Source of the DNA: Siderastrea siderea
Taxonomy: Eukaryota > Cnidaria > Anthozoa > Scleractinia > Rhizangiidae
Length of the DNA: 64,000 bases
Reading direction: 5' to 3'
Assembly (NCBI GenBank): GCA_964030785.1
Contig: OZ034968.1
Span: forward strand, 26,950,686-27,014,685
Made by a program: the position numbers and the translations under genes
Part shown: positions 8,567 to 19,985 of the stretch, piece after piece
Position numbering within the stretch: position 1 is the first letter of the stretch
How the letters are laid out: every line of letters starts with the position of its first letter
Notes under the pieces: generated by a model
What the model saw: only the letters and a program-made list of their open reading frames with translations
What the model was told of the DNA's origin: nothing
Database searches by the model: none

Positions 8567-11267
8567 CTGAAGAACAAAACAAATGTAATCACTCCTCTGT
8601 AGAATTGATGAGAAAGGGATCTAAGGCTTTCTGAGATGTCCTCACTGCTGGCTCAATATTGAACTGTTATCAATTCTATCCTAAAAACCTTGGCGATTTT
8701 CTGTTTTGCTCTTTTTACAAGCAAAATATATTTCTGAACGATATAGTATTCAAATACTTACTATTTCAGTTCGTAGTTCTTGGACATACCCACCATGTAC
8801 AATTGCGCCCTTTATTCGATGAAGATGGGAAAAGGCTCATTTCCCCTAATATGCGTTGCTTTTTGAAAAAACAAACCAACAAACCAACCAACAAACAAAC
8901 ACAAGCTACTTGCCTCGTCTTGTGTGATTAGTTACGACATGCTGCAAAATGTCAAAACCAAAAAGATACTTTCGCGTTTTTAGGCGAATACGTGTGGCTT
9001 AGCTTCAAATTACATCATGGTTTTTGACCTCCAATAAAATGAATGATAAGTTTTCCTTTAGCACTGGCGGGTAGTTTCACTGTGGTTCTTAACTTCCATT
9101 CTATTTTGAACATTTGTAGCACGTATTTATGAGAAAAAGTGACCAGAAAACCGTGTTCTGAATATATGGTCGCCTTAGAAAACCACTAATTAACTAGTCG
9201 GGGAAAAAAATCGCAAAATTAAAGGTTCGCATGTGTTTTGTACATTCCTGAACTTCTGGTGACTAGTTACATCATGCGTGTAGAATGTGGCTCGTAAAAC
9301 CGTATCCTGAATGAATGAATGAATGAATGAATGAATGAATAAATGAAACGATTGCGCAGTAAACCTCTCCAAAAAATGCCCGTAAATTACAGTCTACCTT
9401 TTCAAAACGTACTTGGAAAAGTGCATACCCCTTAGGCCCAGGAACATTTGTCCTCCGTCCCCCCCCCCCCCCCCCAGTACTACAAACACACCCTTTTTAG
9501 AGAATCCTGGATCTTCCCCTGATTTAATCAATTGTACGGGCTTAACATGTAATGGTTACCTCAATAAACATCACGCAGGTGTTTTTCAACCATAAGGTTA
9601 CAGTACTTATTTACATGAAAACCCAGCGTTCTAACGGTGTATTAAACTTGAACAAACATTTTTTGTTCTATTTTGCCTACACTTTAGCTTACCAAAGGCA
9701 CTTCATGTCATTTCATCGAGTAGGATTTGTGAAGAAATTTTGGTGTATTTAAAACTCAAAGCGATGATTATCAACCCAATATCAACAGAATTTTTTTAAA
9801 GTATCATTGTAGTTAACAGCGTCTTTCTCTTTGCGGTTTTCCGCCTTGTCACCCGCTTTTATTACTAACTACGAGGAACTGCATCAGAAATGTTCTGCGG
9901 TGTGATAACGACTGGTACTAGAGAACGGACAACCTTGAAGATCTTCAAATTAATCTGATATCTCCCTTTGTTATTAAGCTTTTTTGTCTTGGAGATAACA
10001 GTTTGTAAAAACGCTCTAGGCTTGGCATCAGCAACGGTGCAAAAACACCAAAGGTGCGAAGCTCAGAAATAGCAAAACCTTTGCTGAAAATCAACTTGAT
10101 AATAATACCGGTCGATATAATTAAATAAATTATTCATTAACATGTATGCAAGACTAGTTCTTAAAAGGATGTTTAGTTATCTTGGTTTGTTTGTATGATA
10201 GTGAGGTTTTCACGTTCGAGTACTGAGAGAAACCGAATCAGAACTGAAGTTCCCGAGGTATCGGGTGGTCCTAGAGAACGGACATCCTCGGCCAATATGC
10301 CATTATGTTTTGGCAAATTTTTACGTTTCTGCATTTCAACATTGGAAACATCAGAACAAATGGCAATGATAACAAAGTAACAATACGAGGAACAATTATG
10401 AAGCCAAATTCTCCGAATTAGTCAGATTTGCACCCCTCAATGCATAGAAATCGACTTGTTTTTGTTGAGGTGAAAATGATGCCCATGGGCACGATTGAAT
10501 TATTTATCACCGAAGACGCCAGGTAAAGACGAAAAAGGGAATTCTAGTTATTTGGCTCACATTCGTGGCTTATATTTATGATAACGAAGTTTTGATAAAA
10601 AAAGAATGAAATGCAAAATAATTTTCGATGAGCGGTTTTGCGGCTAGATGATAGCATTACAGTAAACACGACAAACAGAGGGAGGAGAACTTATATCTTC
10701 GTTCAAAATAGTTTTTCTCTTTTCTCAAAGTCTAAGAACCCAGTGCCTTTCAAAATTGCCAATAAAGGAAGAGCTTCGAGCGGACTATCTAGTCGTCTTC
10801 ATTATTGCCATGTTAGGTGTAAGTCAGATCTGTTTCTTCTTTGCTTTCATAACAATTACATTTTGAACAGCCGTGGGAACTGGTCATTCGTCTCCGAAAC
10901 CTTTAAACTGATAAATAATTCGAAATTTTTTTCTGTTAAAAAAAAAAACATTTCAAAACAACCCACATTAGCAGCTGTTACAACTGAACAAATATGCATG
11001 GACTGTCGGAAAGCGTTAGCCCGTTTTAGTGGTTTACAAAAGAAGAATGTCTGACATCCGGCTCTTTAACACTAGTACAAGTTATCGTTAAGTAACACTA
11101 GTATAACTTATTGTTAAGTTATCCAATTGTACTAAATCATACCTTAAAAAAGGATCCATTATATTCGCAGCCGAGGAAGAAAGTTAAAAGTTTTCCTGGG
11201 TTCATTTTCCAGCAAAACCAGCAAACGCCGGATACACACGCTTCCTGCGGAGAGTAATCATTTTGAC
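8567..11267. other. Intergenic or intronic spacer with simple repeats
   Basis: I find no recognisable gene. It holds a TGAA tetranucleotide run at 9308-9347 and a poly-C run at 9459-9475. The open frames here, including a 138-codon one at 10638-11054, have no motif I recognise. The leader exon of the minus-strand Ly6 pseudogene would be expected here, but no phase-1 signal-peptide exon was found. Confidence 0.4.
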
Positions 11268-11394
11268 ACTCATTGTAATTCTGTTGGTAATGATGATAAA
11301 GATTCGTTGTTGTCGTAACTTGCTATGACAGCGATAGCAAACAGGAGTTGTCTTTAGAAAAATTTTCTAACAATAAAATTGGTGCAAGCGTTTT
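11268..11394. repeat. Segmental duplication piece A1, paralogous to 43395-43524
   Basis: This stretch (…TTTGACACTCATTGTAATT…GGTGCAAGCGTTTT) matches 43395-43524 in the same orientation with scattered differences. In the other copy it runs directly into the sequence found here at 18225 onward. The gypsy plus hAT insertion therefore split this copy at 11394/18221. Confidence 0.8.
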
Positions 11395-11520
11395 TGTTAT
11401 AGACTGGGAACTAGTTCTGTAAATTCCCCATAAGCCCAAGTGGCCTTGTAATAAAAAGCACATGGTCAGATCGATGGAAAATGTGTTTTGTCTTAACCTG
11501 TTTTTTGAGAAGCAGATTCT
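11395..11520 (+). repeat. Gypsy 5' LTR (short)
   Basis: Begins TGTTATAGACTGG and matches the 3' LTR starting at 16014. The shared blocks include GAACTAGTTCTGTAAATTCC, then CCTTGTAATAAAAAGCAC and GGTCAGATCGATGGAAA. The AATAAA inside may serve as poly(A) signal. The right limit is uncertain because the copies diverge after about 11510. No clear tRNA primer site follows. Confidence 0.75.
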
Positions 11521-11591
11521 GCCCTAGGGTCCAGTCTCCTGAAGTCCTTTAAGGCAGGATTCGTAGACAGTGACATCGTCAGTTAGAAGCG

Positions 11592-14500
11592 TTGATTAAC
11601 CTGATCAAAGCGCCAGGTAAATACTACCTTTGTACCTTGAGAACATCAAAGAAAGCTACTATCATCCCGCGAGGCCAAACAACTAAGGTACCTTGTAGGG
11701 CGAATACTGGGCCTGTGACAGCTAATACGCCTGTACTATTTGAACCTGAAAAACTGTCGCCATGGCCAGCAGGTCTGGAGATCTATGAAACACGGAAACT
11801 TTGAGGAAGGGATCTGTGTCACGAATTGAGATCGAAGTTCACAGCACCAGCCAACATGACATAAACTCCCTGGCCGTACCCAACTAGGAAGATTGCAATT
11901 GGTCACGCCTATGGAAGTCAAATTGGGAGAACCAGACAGTGATATGGTAGCAAACCCTGAGTGTACTGATAACTTGCATACGGTTGCGGGAGTAGAAAAA
12001 GGAGAACCACCGCAGGAGTCAAATGATGTCATGCCTGAAGTCGACATGTCTGGCCTGCCAAGTGAACAGCAGGAAGTAGTTCGGAAGATGTTGAAAGAGG
12101 AAGCAGCATCCTTTGCAAAGAACGAGGATAATATAGGGTGCATAGAAGGCCTTCAGATGGACGTTGACTTATTTGACAGGACACCGGTCCAACGAAACTA
12201 TGTGCCAATCCCTCGACCTCTTTATCAAGAAGTTAAGAGCTATAATAATAATAAGAACATATTTATCCAGGAAAACTGCATCAGTTTTAGAAAAAAAACT
12301 GCTATCAATGCAGGTCCTGCTGATAAAAACTAAAAAGGATAAAAAGATAATAGGACCTGAGGACCTATTAAACAAACAGTTTATTACCAGGTCACGATGG
12401 TCCTACTCCCCTCCAGTGGTGTGTGTTAGAAAGAAGGACGGAACATTGCGTCTGTGTGTGGATTATAGAGAGTCAAATCGTCGCACCGTTCCTGATCGAC
12501 ACCCCATTCCACGTATCCAGGAAACCCTTGATAGCTTAATTAGGGCGCAATTCGTGGTTAAGCGTATTAGACCAAGGAAAAACGTACCACCAAGGTTTTA
12601 TTGCACCTAAAAGTCGACCTCACCAGCATTTATCACGCCATGGGGATTATACGAATGGATGCGCGCATACCGTTTGGCTTGACCAATGCACCTGCCAATT
12701 TCCAAAGATATATGGAACACTGCCTTGGTGAATTACGAGACGAAATTGCCGTCCCTTACTTGGGTGACATCATTGTTTTTAGCCGGTCCTTTGAGGAACA
12801 CGTAGAACACGTGCAGACGGTACTCTGTCGCCTTCGACAACAAGGCATTAAACTAAAGCCAGCTAAATGTAAACTGTTTCGAAGGAAGGTTTGTTTCCTC
12901 AGATGGATTGTTTCAGAAGATGGTTACAGAGTCGATCCTAGTGGAATAACTGCAGTTACAAGCCTTTGCACAGGAAACCCCGAAAACTGTTGGCGAGGTG
13001 AGAAAACAAATGGGTTATTACTATTACGGTCGTTATATTCCAAACTTTGCCCACATCGCCAAGCCTATATATAAATTGTCAAACAAACCAAAAATGTGAA
13101 GGTCACCCAAAGTTTTCAGCCAAAGGACCGCAGTTTCAAGAGATGGACAATTGCCATCAACAACGCCGATTAAGTGGGTTGATATTTATCACCAATTGCT
13201 GAAAACTCTCATCGAACACCTCACCAATCCTCCACTCATGGCTTACCTCGATTACGGAAAACCATTTATATTTCACACAGATGCGTCCAAAGACGGTTTT
13301 GGTGCAGTACTCTATCAGCGACAAAACGGTAAAGCTAGAGTCATCGCATATGCGTCCCATGCCCTTACACCTGCAGAGATGAACTATAATTTGCGTGCCG
13401 GAAAACTGGAATTCCTTGCCTTGAAATGAGCGGCGACTGAACAATTTCGAGACTATCTTTATTATACTCCTGACTTTACTGTGTCTACCGATAACAGCCC
13501 ACTGACGTACATACTGACTTCTGCGAAGTTAAATGCAACCACCTTACACTGGGTTGGAGAACTTGCAGACTTTCGATTTCAGGTGAAATACCGCCCAGGG
13601 AAAGCCAATGTTGACGCGGACACGTTGACGCGAAGGCCCTTGAATATTGAAGACTATATGAAAACATGTTGTGAAGAAAGTAGCTCGGAGGTTGTGCAGG
13701 CTGCTATATGTTCTGTACAGTATCAAAGCCGAGAGGACCTTCCATGGTTAACAGCACTGACCGACTCACTCACAGCACGTGATGACTATGACAGCGTCCC
13801 AGGTGTAGAACAACATGTCTACCTGTGTGAAGCCCAAAGACGGGACCCAGTAATTAGCAGAGTTGTCTACTTTATGAAGACAGGGACATGACCTTCCTAA
13901 AAGGAAGTAAAGTTGAGTCAAGAGGCTTCCAAAGGCTACTGTTTGAGTGCAACAAACTTCGCTTAGAATGCAACGGCATCCTGTACCGCAACATCTGCCA
14001 GAGAGAGCAAGTTTTAGTGGTCCTGCATCTAAGAGCCCATTTTGAAAGAACTGCATGAAGAAATGGGTCACCTTGCAGCCGAAAGAGTGTACGATCGAGC
14101 GAAAGAGTGTACGATCGCGCTAATGCACGCTTTTACTGGCCAAAAAGGAAGAATGATATCACGCATTAGGTCACCAAGGTTTGCAGATGCCTGAAGCAGC
14201 AGAATCCACCGGCAGTCAAACAGAGGGAACCACTACACCCAATTATCACCACAACACCCTTGCAAATGGTATCGTGGACTTCCTCCATATTGAAACAAGT
14301 GCAGGAGGTTACCAGTACATTTTGGTAGTAATAAATCACTTCACCCGGCACGCCCAGGCATATGCAACCAAATACAAGTCTGCGAAAACAGCGGCGGAAA
14401 AACTACACAATAATTTCATCCTGCAGTTCGGGATTCCTGAGACGATACACCACGACCAGTGAGGTGAATTTGAGAATAAGTTGTTTTACCATCTAGATAA

Positions 14501-15292
14501 ACGCATTGGAACGTGCCACTCTAGAACAACTCCATTTCATCCCCAAGGCAATGGACAAGTAGAAAGGTTTAATACAACACTGCTGTCAATGCTCAGAACT
14601 CTGCCCGAAAAGCACAAATCCAGGTGGTGCGATCACCTCAACAAAATGGTCCATGCCTACAATTGTACAAGACACGATTCTACAGGTTACGCGCCTTTCT
14701 TCCTCTTATTTGGCAGACACCCTGTCTTCCGATCGATCTGATGTTTAATCTCAAGCCTCCCCCTGGATTTAGCTCTCACCCTGAGTATGTAAAAAATTGC
14801 GCAGTGAAATGTCAGAAGCGTACAAAGTAGCCTCAGAAACTGCTCAGAGAAAGCTCAGAGAGGGAAGAAGCAGCATGACAAGAAAGTGCGCAGTATTGGC
14901 CTGGTGATCGAGTGTACATGTTGGTCCGAAAAATGAGCGAACGGGTGGTCCAGGAAAGTTGCGGGCTTACTGGGAAAATGAGGTACACGTTTTGGTCGAG
15001 CAGAAGGATAAAAACATCCCAGTGTACGAAGTCAGACCAGAATCAGGAGCAAAGAAATTCAGAGTGTTACACCGAAACTTGCTGTTGCCCTGTACGTACT
15101 AACCTGTGGATGAATCGAGGCGGCAGCAGACAACAGAAGCAGACGAGGACAGCTCTTAGACAACAGTTGCCTGACCCAGAACAATCTACGGATGAACCGG
15201 AAGACCTTGATGAAGACGTACCATCATTCGTCCCAGGTCAGTTACAGTACTGCGCTCAAGCCGACACACCTAAACACCTCTCACACAGTTAG
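11592..15292 (+). pseudogene. Gypsy pol polyprotein, degraded
   Basis: Blocks seen in order: protease-RT linker (11592-11804); RT N-terminal part with LPSEQQEVVRKML and RNYVPIPRPLYQEVK (about 12050-12240); RT core with SPPVVCVRKKDGTLRLCVDY and [17 protein letters not shown]; catalytic box YLGDIIVF near 12757-12780, where the usual YLDD has Gly for the first Asp. RNase H starts near 13250 (FHTDASKDGFGAVLYQ); an in-frame TGA at 13427-13429 replaces a Trp-like position. The integrase Zn-finger region at 14040-14115 carries an 18-bp duplication. The integrase core has VDFLHIET, then HHDQ with a stop at 14461-14463, and GNGQVERFN with the Glu. The C-terminal region breaks into other frames. Loss of the YLDD Asp, several stops and frameshifts make it nonfunctional. 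Confidence 0.88.
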
Positions 15293-15997
15293 ACACACAA
15301 GTTAGAGATACTGGTCATGACACCGTTGAGGAAGTCGCCGTGCAACACTGAACTAGGCCACCTCTGAACTAGCTAATGAGGAGGTTGAACGGTACCAGGT
15401 TCCTGAAACATGTAACACCGCTGGTAGTCGGCCACAGAGCATCCAAAGAGCCCCAGTCCATATGACATATGTTACAGGTCAACCTGCATATTTTCCTGCT
15501 GTCACTACTAACCTACACACTGCTTTAGTTGCACCAAACCCAGTTCCAACGTGGATGGGGATGAAACCACACCAACCAGTATATATGGCATTGGCCACAG
15601 TGTGCAGTACCCTTCCAACCAATGTACAGTCCGTTCCTGAATAACCAATAAAGAGACACTAGAAAGTGCAAAGACCAGGACATTTGAAGATATGAACATT
15701 GTGCATGTTTTTTTTCTTCCTTTCCAACCATGTCAGTAAAAAAAAAAGCTTTTGGCCACGTGAGCATGTTCTGTCTTAACATAGCTAATAGAAAGCACTA
15801 GAGATTTATTCTTTTCAAACAAAGCAGACATTATTTCAGCCAATATTCAAACCAGAGTACAGGAATAAGTTTCAACATTGTGGGCCCGCGCAACCCATAG
15901 ATGTGAACAGTAGTATTCAGAGTAAAATTAAGTGTATGTTAGAAGAAGAAAGTGTAAAGTACACGTAGAATTTTCAGTTAACTCGAATATTTTTTTT
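15293..15997. other. 3' untranslated part of the gypsy element
   Basis: No coding potential is seen beyond short chance frames. This is the stretch between the decayed pol C-terminus and the purine tract. Confidence 0.45.
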
Positions 15998-16013
15998 GGG
16001 GGGGGGGGGAGAG
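15998..16013 (+). other. Polypurine tract
   Basis: A G-run followed by AGAG lies immediately before the TGTGTTAG start of the 3' LTR. Position and composition fit the plus-strand primer of LTR retrotransposons. Confidence 0.75.
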
Positions 16014-16149
16014 TGTGTTAGACTGGAAACTAGTTCTGTAAATTCCCCATAAGCCCAAGCGGCCTTGTAATAAAAAGCACACGGTCAGATCGATGGAAAC
16101 TGTGTATTTGTTTTGTTTTGAGCCGTTTTTCGAGTCTGCGAGGTCTTAA
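16014..16149 (+). repeat. Gypsy 3' LTR, left part (continues after the hAT)
   Basis: TGTGTTAGACTGGAAACTAG matches the 5' LTR at 11395. The LTR is interrupted at 16149/16150 by the hAT element and resumes at 18194-18220, ending TTACA. Confidence 0.8.
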
Positions 16150-18193
16150 TAGCCCCTTCCCGATTACGCTAGCATTTTTGGCATTATTTGGTTAAACAAG
16201 CATTTTTTTTCACACTTTTTCTGTAAAAAGACTTGCTAGCATTATTTAGCATTTTGCATAACTTTGATCTAGATTTCAGCACTCAAAAGATTTTAAATGC
16301 TACATTTTGGAATTCAAAAGAATTGTGATGATTTGCTTTTGTGTTTGAGAGAATGATTTCTGTAACTGAAGTATGAACTGAGTGCATCTGAACTGACTCG
16401 AAAGAAGTCTGGACCTAGCTGGTCAGCGGTTAACTTTCAGAGGCCGTTCACGCGCTTGCTCAAACAAGATGGCGTCGGCCAGTGCCACGCCATCTTCTGG
16501 AAACTTGCAGCTCATAGAAGGAAATTCTGACGGAGAACATAGCCCAGTCCCGTCAACGATAGCTCGAGCTCGATCTTTAGAATCAACCAGTAGAAAGTAC
16601 AAGCGGACAGGAAACGGCGATACAACGAAATTTCCGTTACATGAGCGAGTTAAGCAGTTCCCTGGCGAGAATTTGATTGTCAGAGAAGGAAAGTTGTTTT
16701 GCAGTGGATGTAGAGAAATCATTTCCTCCAAGAAAAGTGTTCTGAAAATCCATATTTCGTCCAAGAAGCACTGATCATAGCGGGAAAGAAAAGTTGAAAA
16801 AGTCGAAATTGAAAGACCAGACCATAATCGAGGCATTCAGAAGAGAAGGAAGTTCAAAAGATAGCACTTTACCCGTGGAAGAATTTGCCTATCGACTCGA
16901 AGTTGTCAGTGAGTTCTTGACGGCGGGTATCCTGATCGGTAAAATAGACATGCTACGGTCTCTGTTAGAGAAGAACGGCTATCGACTCACTGGAAGGTCT
17001 CATCTAGGACAGTATGTTTCCATGGCTTTGAAACAGGAAATTGAACGAATTAAACAAGACAGGTCAAACACCAAGATCATACAGCGAGACTAGATGGTGG
17101 TCCAAATTGGAGGTGTATCATCAGTTGATGGTGCAGTTTGGATATGTCGAAAGGTTCGTGGAAGAGGCAAAAGATGCAAAAGTTTGCCCACAGCTACTGC
17201 CACAACTTCAAGCAATACGTTCTGACCCACAGCGACTAATGAGCTTGAAGCATTAGCTTGTCGTTACTATTGATGTTGCCAACATTTTGTGAAAGTCACG
17301 CATTTTTTGGAAGGGGATGGTCTTTTGGTTTTTGCTTGTTATGAGAAACTAAGCGCCGTTTTCCAATTTTGTCAAGCTCCTCATTTCCCTAACGTCCGTG
17401 CAATTGCAACTGCAATTGCGGAGGAAGACCCGAGTCAGAACGTACCAGCACTTGAACGGAGGGCGAAGGCTTGTGTTGAGCTGGCAATTACACGGTTTCT
17501 GAGAAAGTTCAATGTCGGTCTTTATGATCTACTGGTAGCATTCAAGGCTGCCAGAATATTCTGCTCCGTTACCGTCCAGTGGCTTAGGCCCACAAATGCA
17601 TCAGTGGAGTCTCTTAGAGCATTTCCTTTCCTGGACAGTGATGCTATCATCAACGGTCTCAAAGCCGAGCTTCCTGCCTATATGGCTGCTGCTGAAGATG
17701 TTGTTATCCCGACTGAAGAGAAGAAAGTCGAATGGTGGTGTGGGCACAAGGAGCAACTTCCTCGTTGGGCTTCAGCAGTGAAGCAAGTTCTCCTTGTCCA
17801 ACCATCGTCTGCTACAGCAAAAAGAGTATTATCAATACTGAGAGCGTCCTTCAACGCTCTTGTTGACTACCTCCAGGCCAGCGTCAGGTCACAGTTCAAC
17901 AAGCGATAAGGATTTCGAACACTAATTAACTGTTTATCCTTGGACAAGTTTTGGCTGTATCAGAAGTTTTATAAACAAACAGTTAAGCACTTTTCACTTT
18001 ATTCAGTTGATGATAAGCACACATGATGCCTGAGTTTGTACGTTTTGCTTGAAATAAAACAAAGCATTTTCTGGAACCAAAGTAGCATTATTTTGAGAAT
18101 CGACCATAATTTGAGCATTTTTTTTTTGGCGTAAAACGAGAATTGCTAGGAGCATAAAATGCCAGTTTTACTAGCATAATCGGGAAAGGCCTA
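16150..18193 (+). mobile_element. hAT DNA transposon inserted in the gypsy 3' LTR
   Basis: Terminal inverted repeats: TAGCCCCTTCCCGATTA at the left, and TAGGCCTTTCCCGATTA as reverse complement of the right end. The flanking octamers GGTCTTAA (16142-16149) and GGTCTCGA (18194-18201) agree at six of eight positions, consistent with an aged hAT-type 8-bp duplication. The interior encodes a hAT transposase in pieces. Subterminal A/T runs and repeated TAGCATT words occur at both ends. Confidence 0.85.
16469..17909 (+). pseudogene. hAT transposase, frameshifted
   Basis: The first block (16469-16774) has an N-terminal BED-like finger, LFCSGCREIIS...LKIHISSKKH (C-x2-C...H-x5-H). The second (16794-17093) and third (17041-17256) belong to the middle region. 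The fourth (17289-17909, 206 codons) ends with the hAT C-terminal dimerisation domain: LPRWASAVKQVLLVQPSSAT, AKRVLSIL and DYLQASVRSQFNK. At least three breaks separate the blocks (stop at 16772-16774, frame change near 17090, stop at 17254-17256). Its job was cut-and-paste excision and insertion. The copy is dead. Confidence 0.85.
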
Positions 18194-18224
18194 GGTCTCG
18201 AGGACGAGAGTCGAGTTACATTTT

Positions 18225-18560
18225 ACGCTTTGTCAGTGTTTGAGAGCTAGGAACATAAAGGGTAATTTGTTTCGTTCAAATGTTGATAACCCATCTTCTT
18301 CGGTCATTCAAAGAATTTAGAAACTTTTAAATCTTTGAAGAGCTATTTTTTTACTGTTTCAGTATGGATAAGCATTCATCTCCACTGAACTAGCAACACA
18401 TTTCTATTATCTTTGTTTTTAAATTGTTTTAGTATGGAGCAAGATAGATAACAGAAGGAGTCGGCGGCTTGAAGCTCGTGAGTTACATTTTCTGCGAAAA
18501 GGATTCCGTGGAAACTTTGAAACCTAGTTCTGAAAGGAAAAAAGGGTAGTATCAAGAAAA
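18225..18560. repeat. Segmental duplication piece A2, paralogous to 43525-43905
   Basis: This continues piece A1 across the gypsy/hAT insertion. ACGCTTTGTCAGTGTTTGAG at 18225 matches 43525 onward, and similarity goes on to the AAACCTAGTT(C/A)TGAAAG block near 18520. Beyond that the two loci part. Confidence 0.8.
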
Positions 18561-19079
18561 GCGGATCAACTTTGGAAACAATGGCATTGTTTTCTTTGAT
18601 CGGTTTTGGACATATAAGGCGAAAACACATTAGTTTGGAAACAAGGCCTTCCCAAGCTTCAAATTTCCGACAACTGCTCAAGCGGGAAATTTGAATCTTC
18701 GGCGAGCCCAGAAGTAAGGAACATTTTCCCTCGGGGGGGGGAGGGTTAGAGGCGATATTCACAGACTAAAAAGACTGGCGCTGGGGTGGGTGGTGGGTGA
18801 TGTGTGTGCACGGCTGGTACTAAGCGAGCGAATTCCTCGCGGGGTTGCTTTTTCTAGGGCTTTGCGTAAAAGTCGCAAAGAAATTATTATTATTTTTCCA
18901 CTCTGCACTTCTTGTGCTCGGATTTTCATCACGCACTTAGTTCTCTCAAGTGAACAGCATTTAGACTCTCTTTCAGCTACGATTGAGCGCGTAGCTTTAT
19001 CACGCGGTGACTGACAGAAGCATAAAAGCTTCAAATCTCCCGCTGGATAAACATCCTATTAGTTTTTCCTTTCAGTTTG

Positions 19080-19450
19080 AAATAAGCATTCAAATCTCGC
19101 GCTTTATAAGTCATGAATAATTATTTCAGCATTGAGTGTGTTTGCTGTTCTCATCACGCGCTTGGTTATTTAAATCTCGCGCCCCATGAAATCATGAATA
19201 GTTATTTCAGCATTGAGAATGCTCGCGGTTTTCATCACGCGCTTTGTTATTTAAATCTCGCGCTACATAAAATCATGAAAAATTATTTCAAAACTGAGTG
19301 TGCTCGCAGTTTTCTTCGCTCGCTTGGTTATTCAAATATGCGCTGCATTGATGTCGTAAATAGTTTTTGTTTCGGTAGGGTTTGTACTCGTAAGTTTGAT
19401 AACGCTCAAGCAAATAACATTCAAATGCCGCGCTGCATAAATATCGTAAT
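19080..19450. repeat. 81-bp tandem repeat, about four to five units
   Basis: Units start near 19113, 19194 and 19275 at exact 81-base spacing; degenerate units extend on both sides. The recurring words are ATTATTTCA, TCATCACGCGC and TTATTTAAATCTCGCGC. Because 81 is a multiple of three, one frame stays open for 124 codons as a 27-residue repeat, but nothing suggests a real protein. Similar words appear at about 18905-18960. Confidence 0.75.
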
Positions 19451-19589
19451 TTATTTTTCCTGGAATCAGCAAACAATTCCAGTGTAAAGATACGGAAGGG
19501 TTTGTGTTCGCGATAACATCTTTGAAGCGCGTGCTAGGACGCTAAAAGTTGACTATGAAGAAACCACAAACCGGTTTGTTTTCTTGGTA

Positions 19590-19920
19590 GAAATCCTTTA
19601 CAGGATCCTTCAGAAAATTCTAAGATAACATCACAGTCACAGGATCCTACCCAGGATCATAAATGGCAGTAATCCTAGTCATATTTACAGGATCCTCTTC
19701 AGGATCCTGTAAAATCATTCAGGATCCTCTAGGATCCTGTAGGTTTAAGGATCCTACAGGATCTTACCAGCTAGGACCCGGATAAAGTCCTATCTTAAGG
19801 ATCCTAGTAGAATCTTGTAGGTTTTAGGATCCTACAGGACCTTACTAGGATCCTTAAGATAGGACTTTATTGGGATCCTGGTAAGATCCTGTAAGATTCT
19901 ATAGGATCCTATTTGGGCTG
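19590..19920. repeat. GGATCC-rich nested inverted repeats (foldback)
   Basis: AGGATCCT and its variants occur many times. The strongest hairpin has arms at about 19783-19826 and 19830-19873 (ATAAAGTCCTATCTTAAGGA on the left, its complement on the right) around a short TTTTA centre. Smaller hairpins lie at 19700-19750. The array ends about 65 bp before a VPS26 exon, so it lies inside that gene's intron. Confidence 0.8.
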
Positions 19921-19985
19921 ACATTTACTTCATGTTGCACTCTGCTGATGTGCTGAACGTTTCACATTATGCTCCTGTTGCTTAG

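Larger units (their letters stand above)
11395..18220 (+). mobile_element. Ty3/gypsy LTR retrotransposon, internally deleted, hosting a hAT
   Basis: Short LTRs bound a pol region in the order RT, RNase H, integrase, which defines Ty3/gypsy. gag and protease are missing: the 5' LTR is followed within about 100 bases by the protease-RT linker. A purine tract (15998-16013) precedes the 3' LTR, which starts at 16014. A hAT element (16150-18193) sits inside the 3' LTR, whose tail resumes and ends ...GAGTTACA at 18220. TTTT flanks both sides (11391-11394 and 18221-18224) as a 4-bp target duplication. The paralogous locus at 43521-43524 has the single uninterrupted site. The element is dead. Confidence 0.88.

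Noticed and set aside
10638..11054. 138-codon plus-strand frame.
   Set aside because: Composition is AT-driven, with no motif or splice context. I looked for VPS26 upstream exons here and found none.
18376..18762. 128-codon minus-strand frame.
   Set aside because: It overlaps the duplicated non-coding segment, and its counterpart near 43760-43950 reads differently because of indels.
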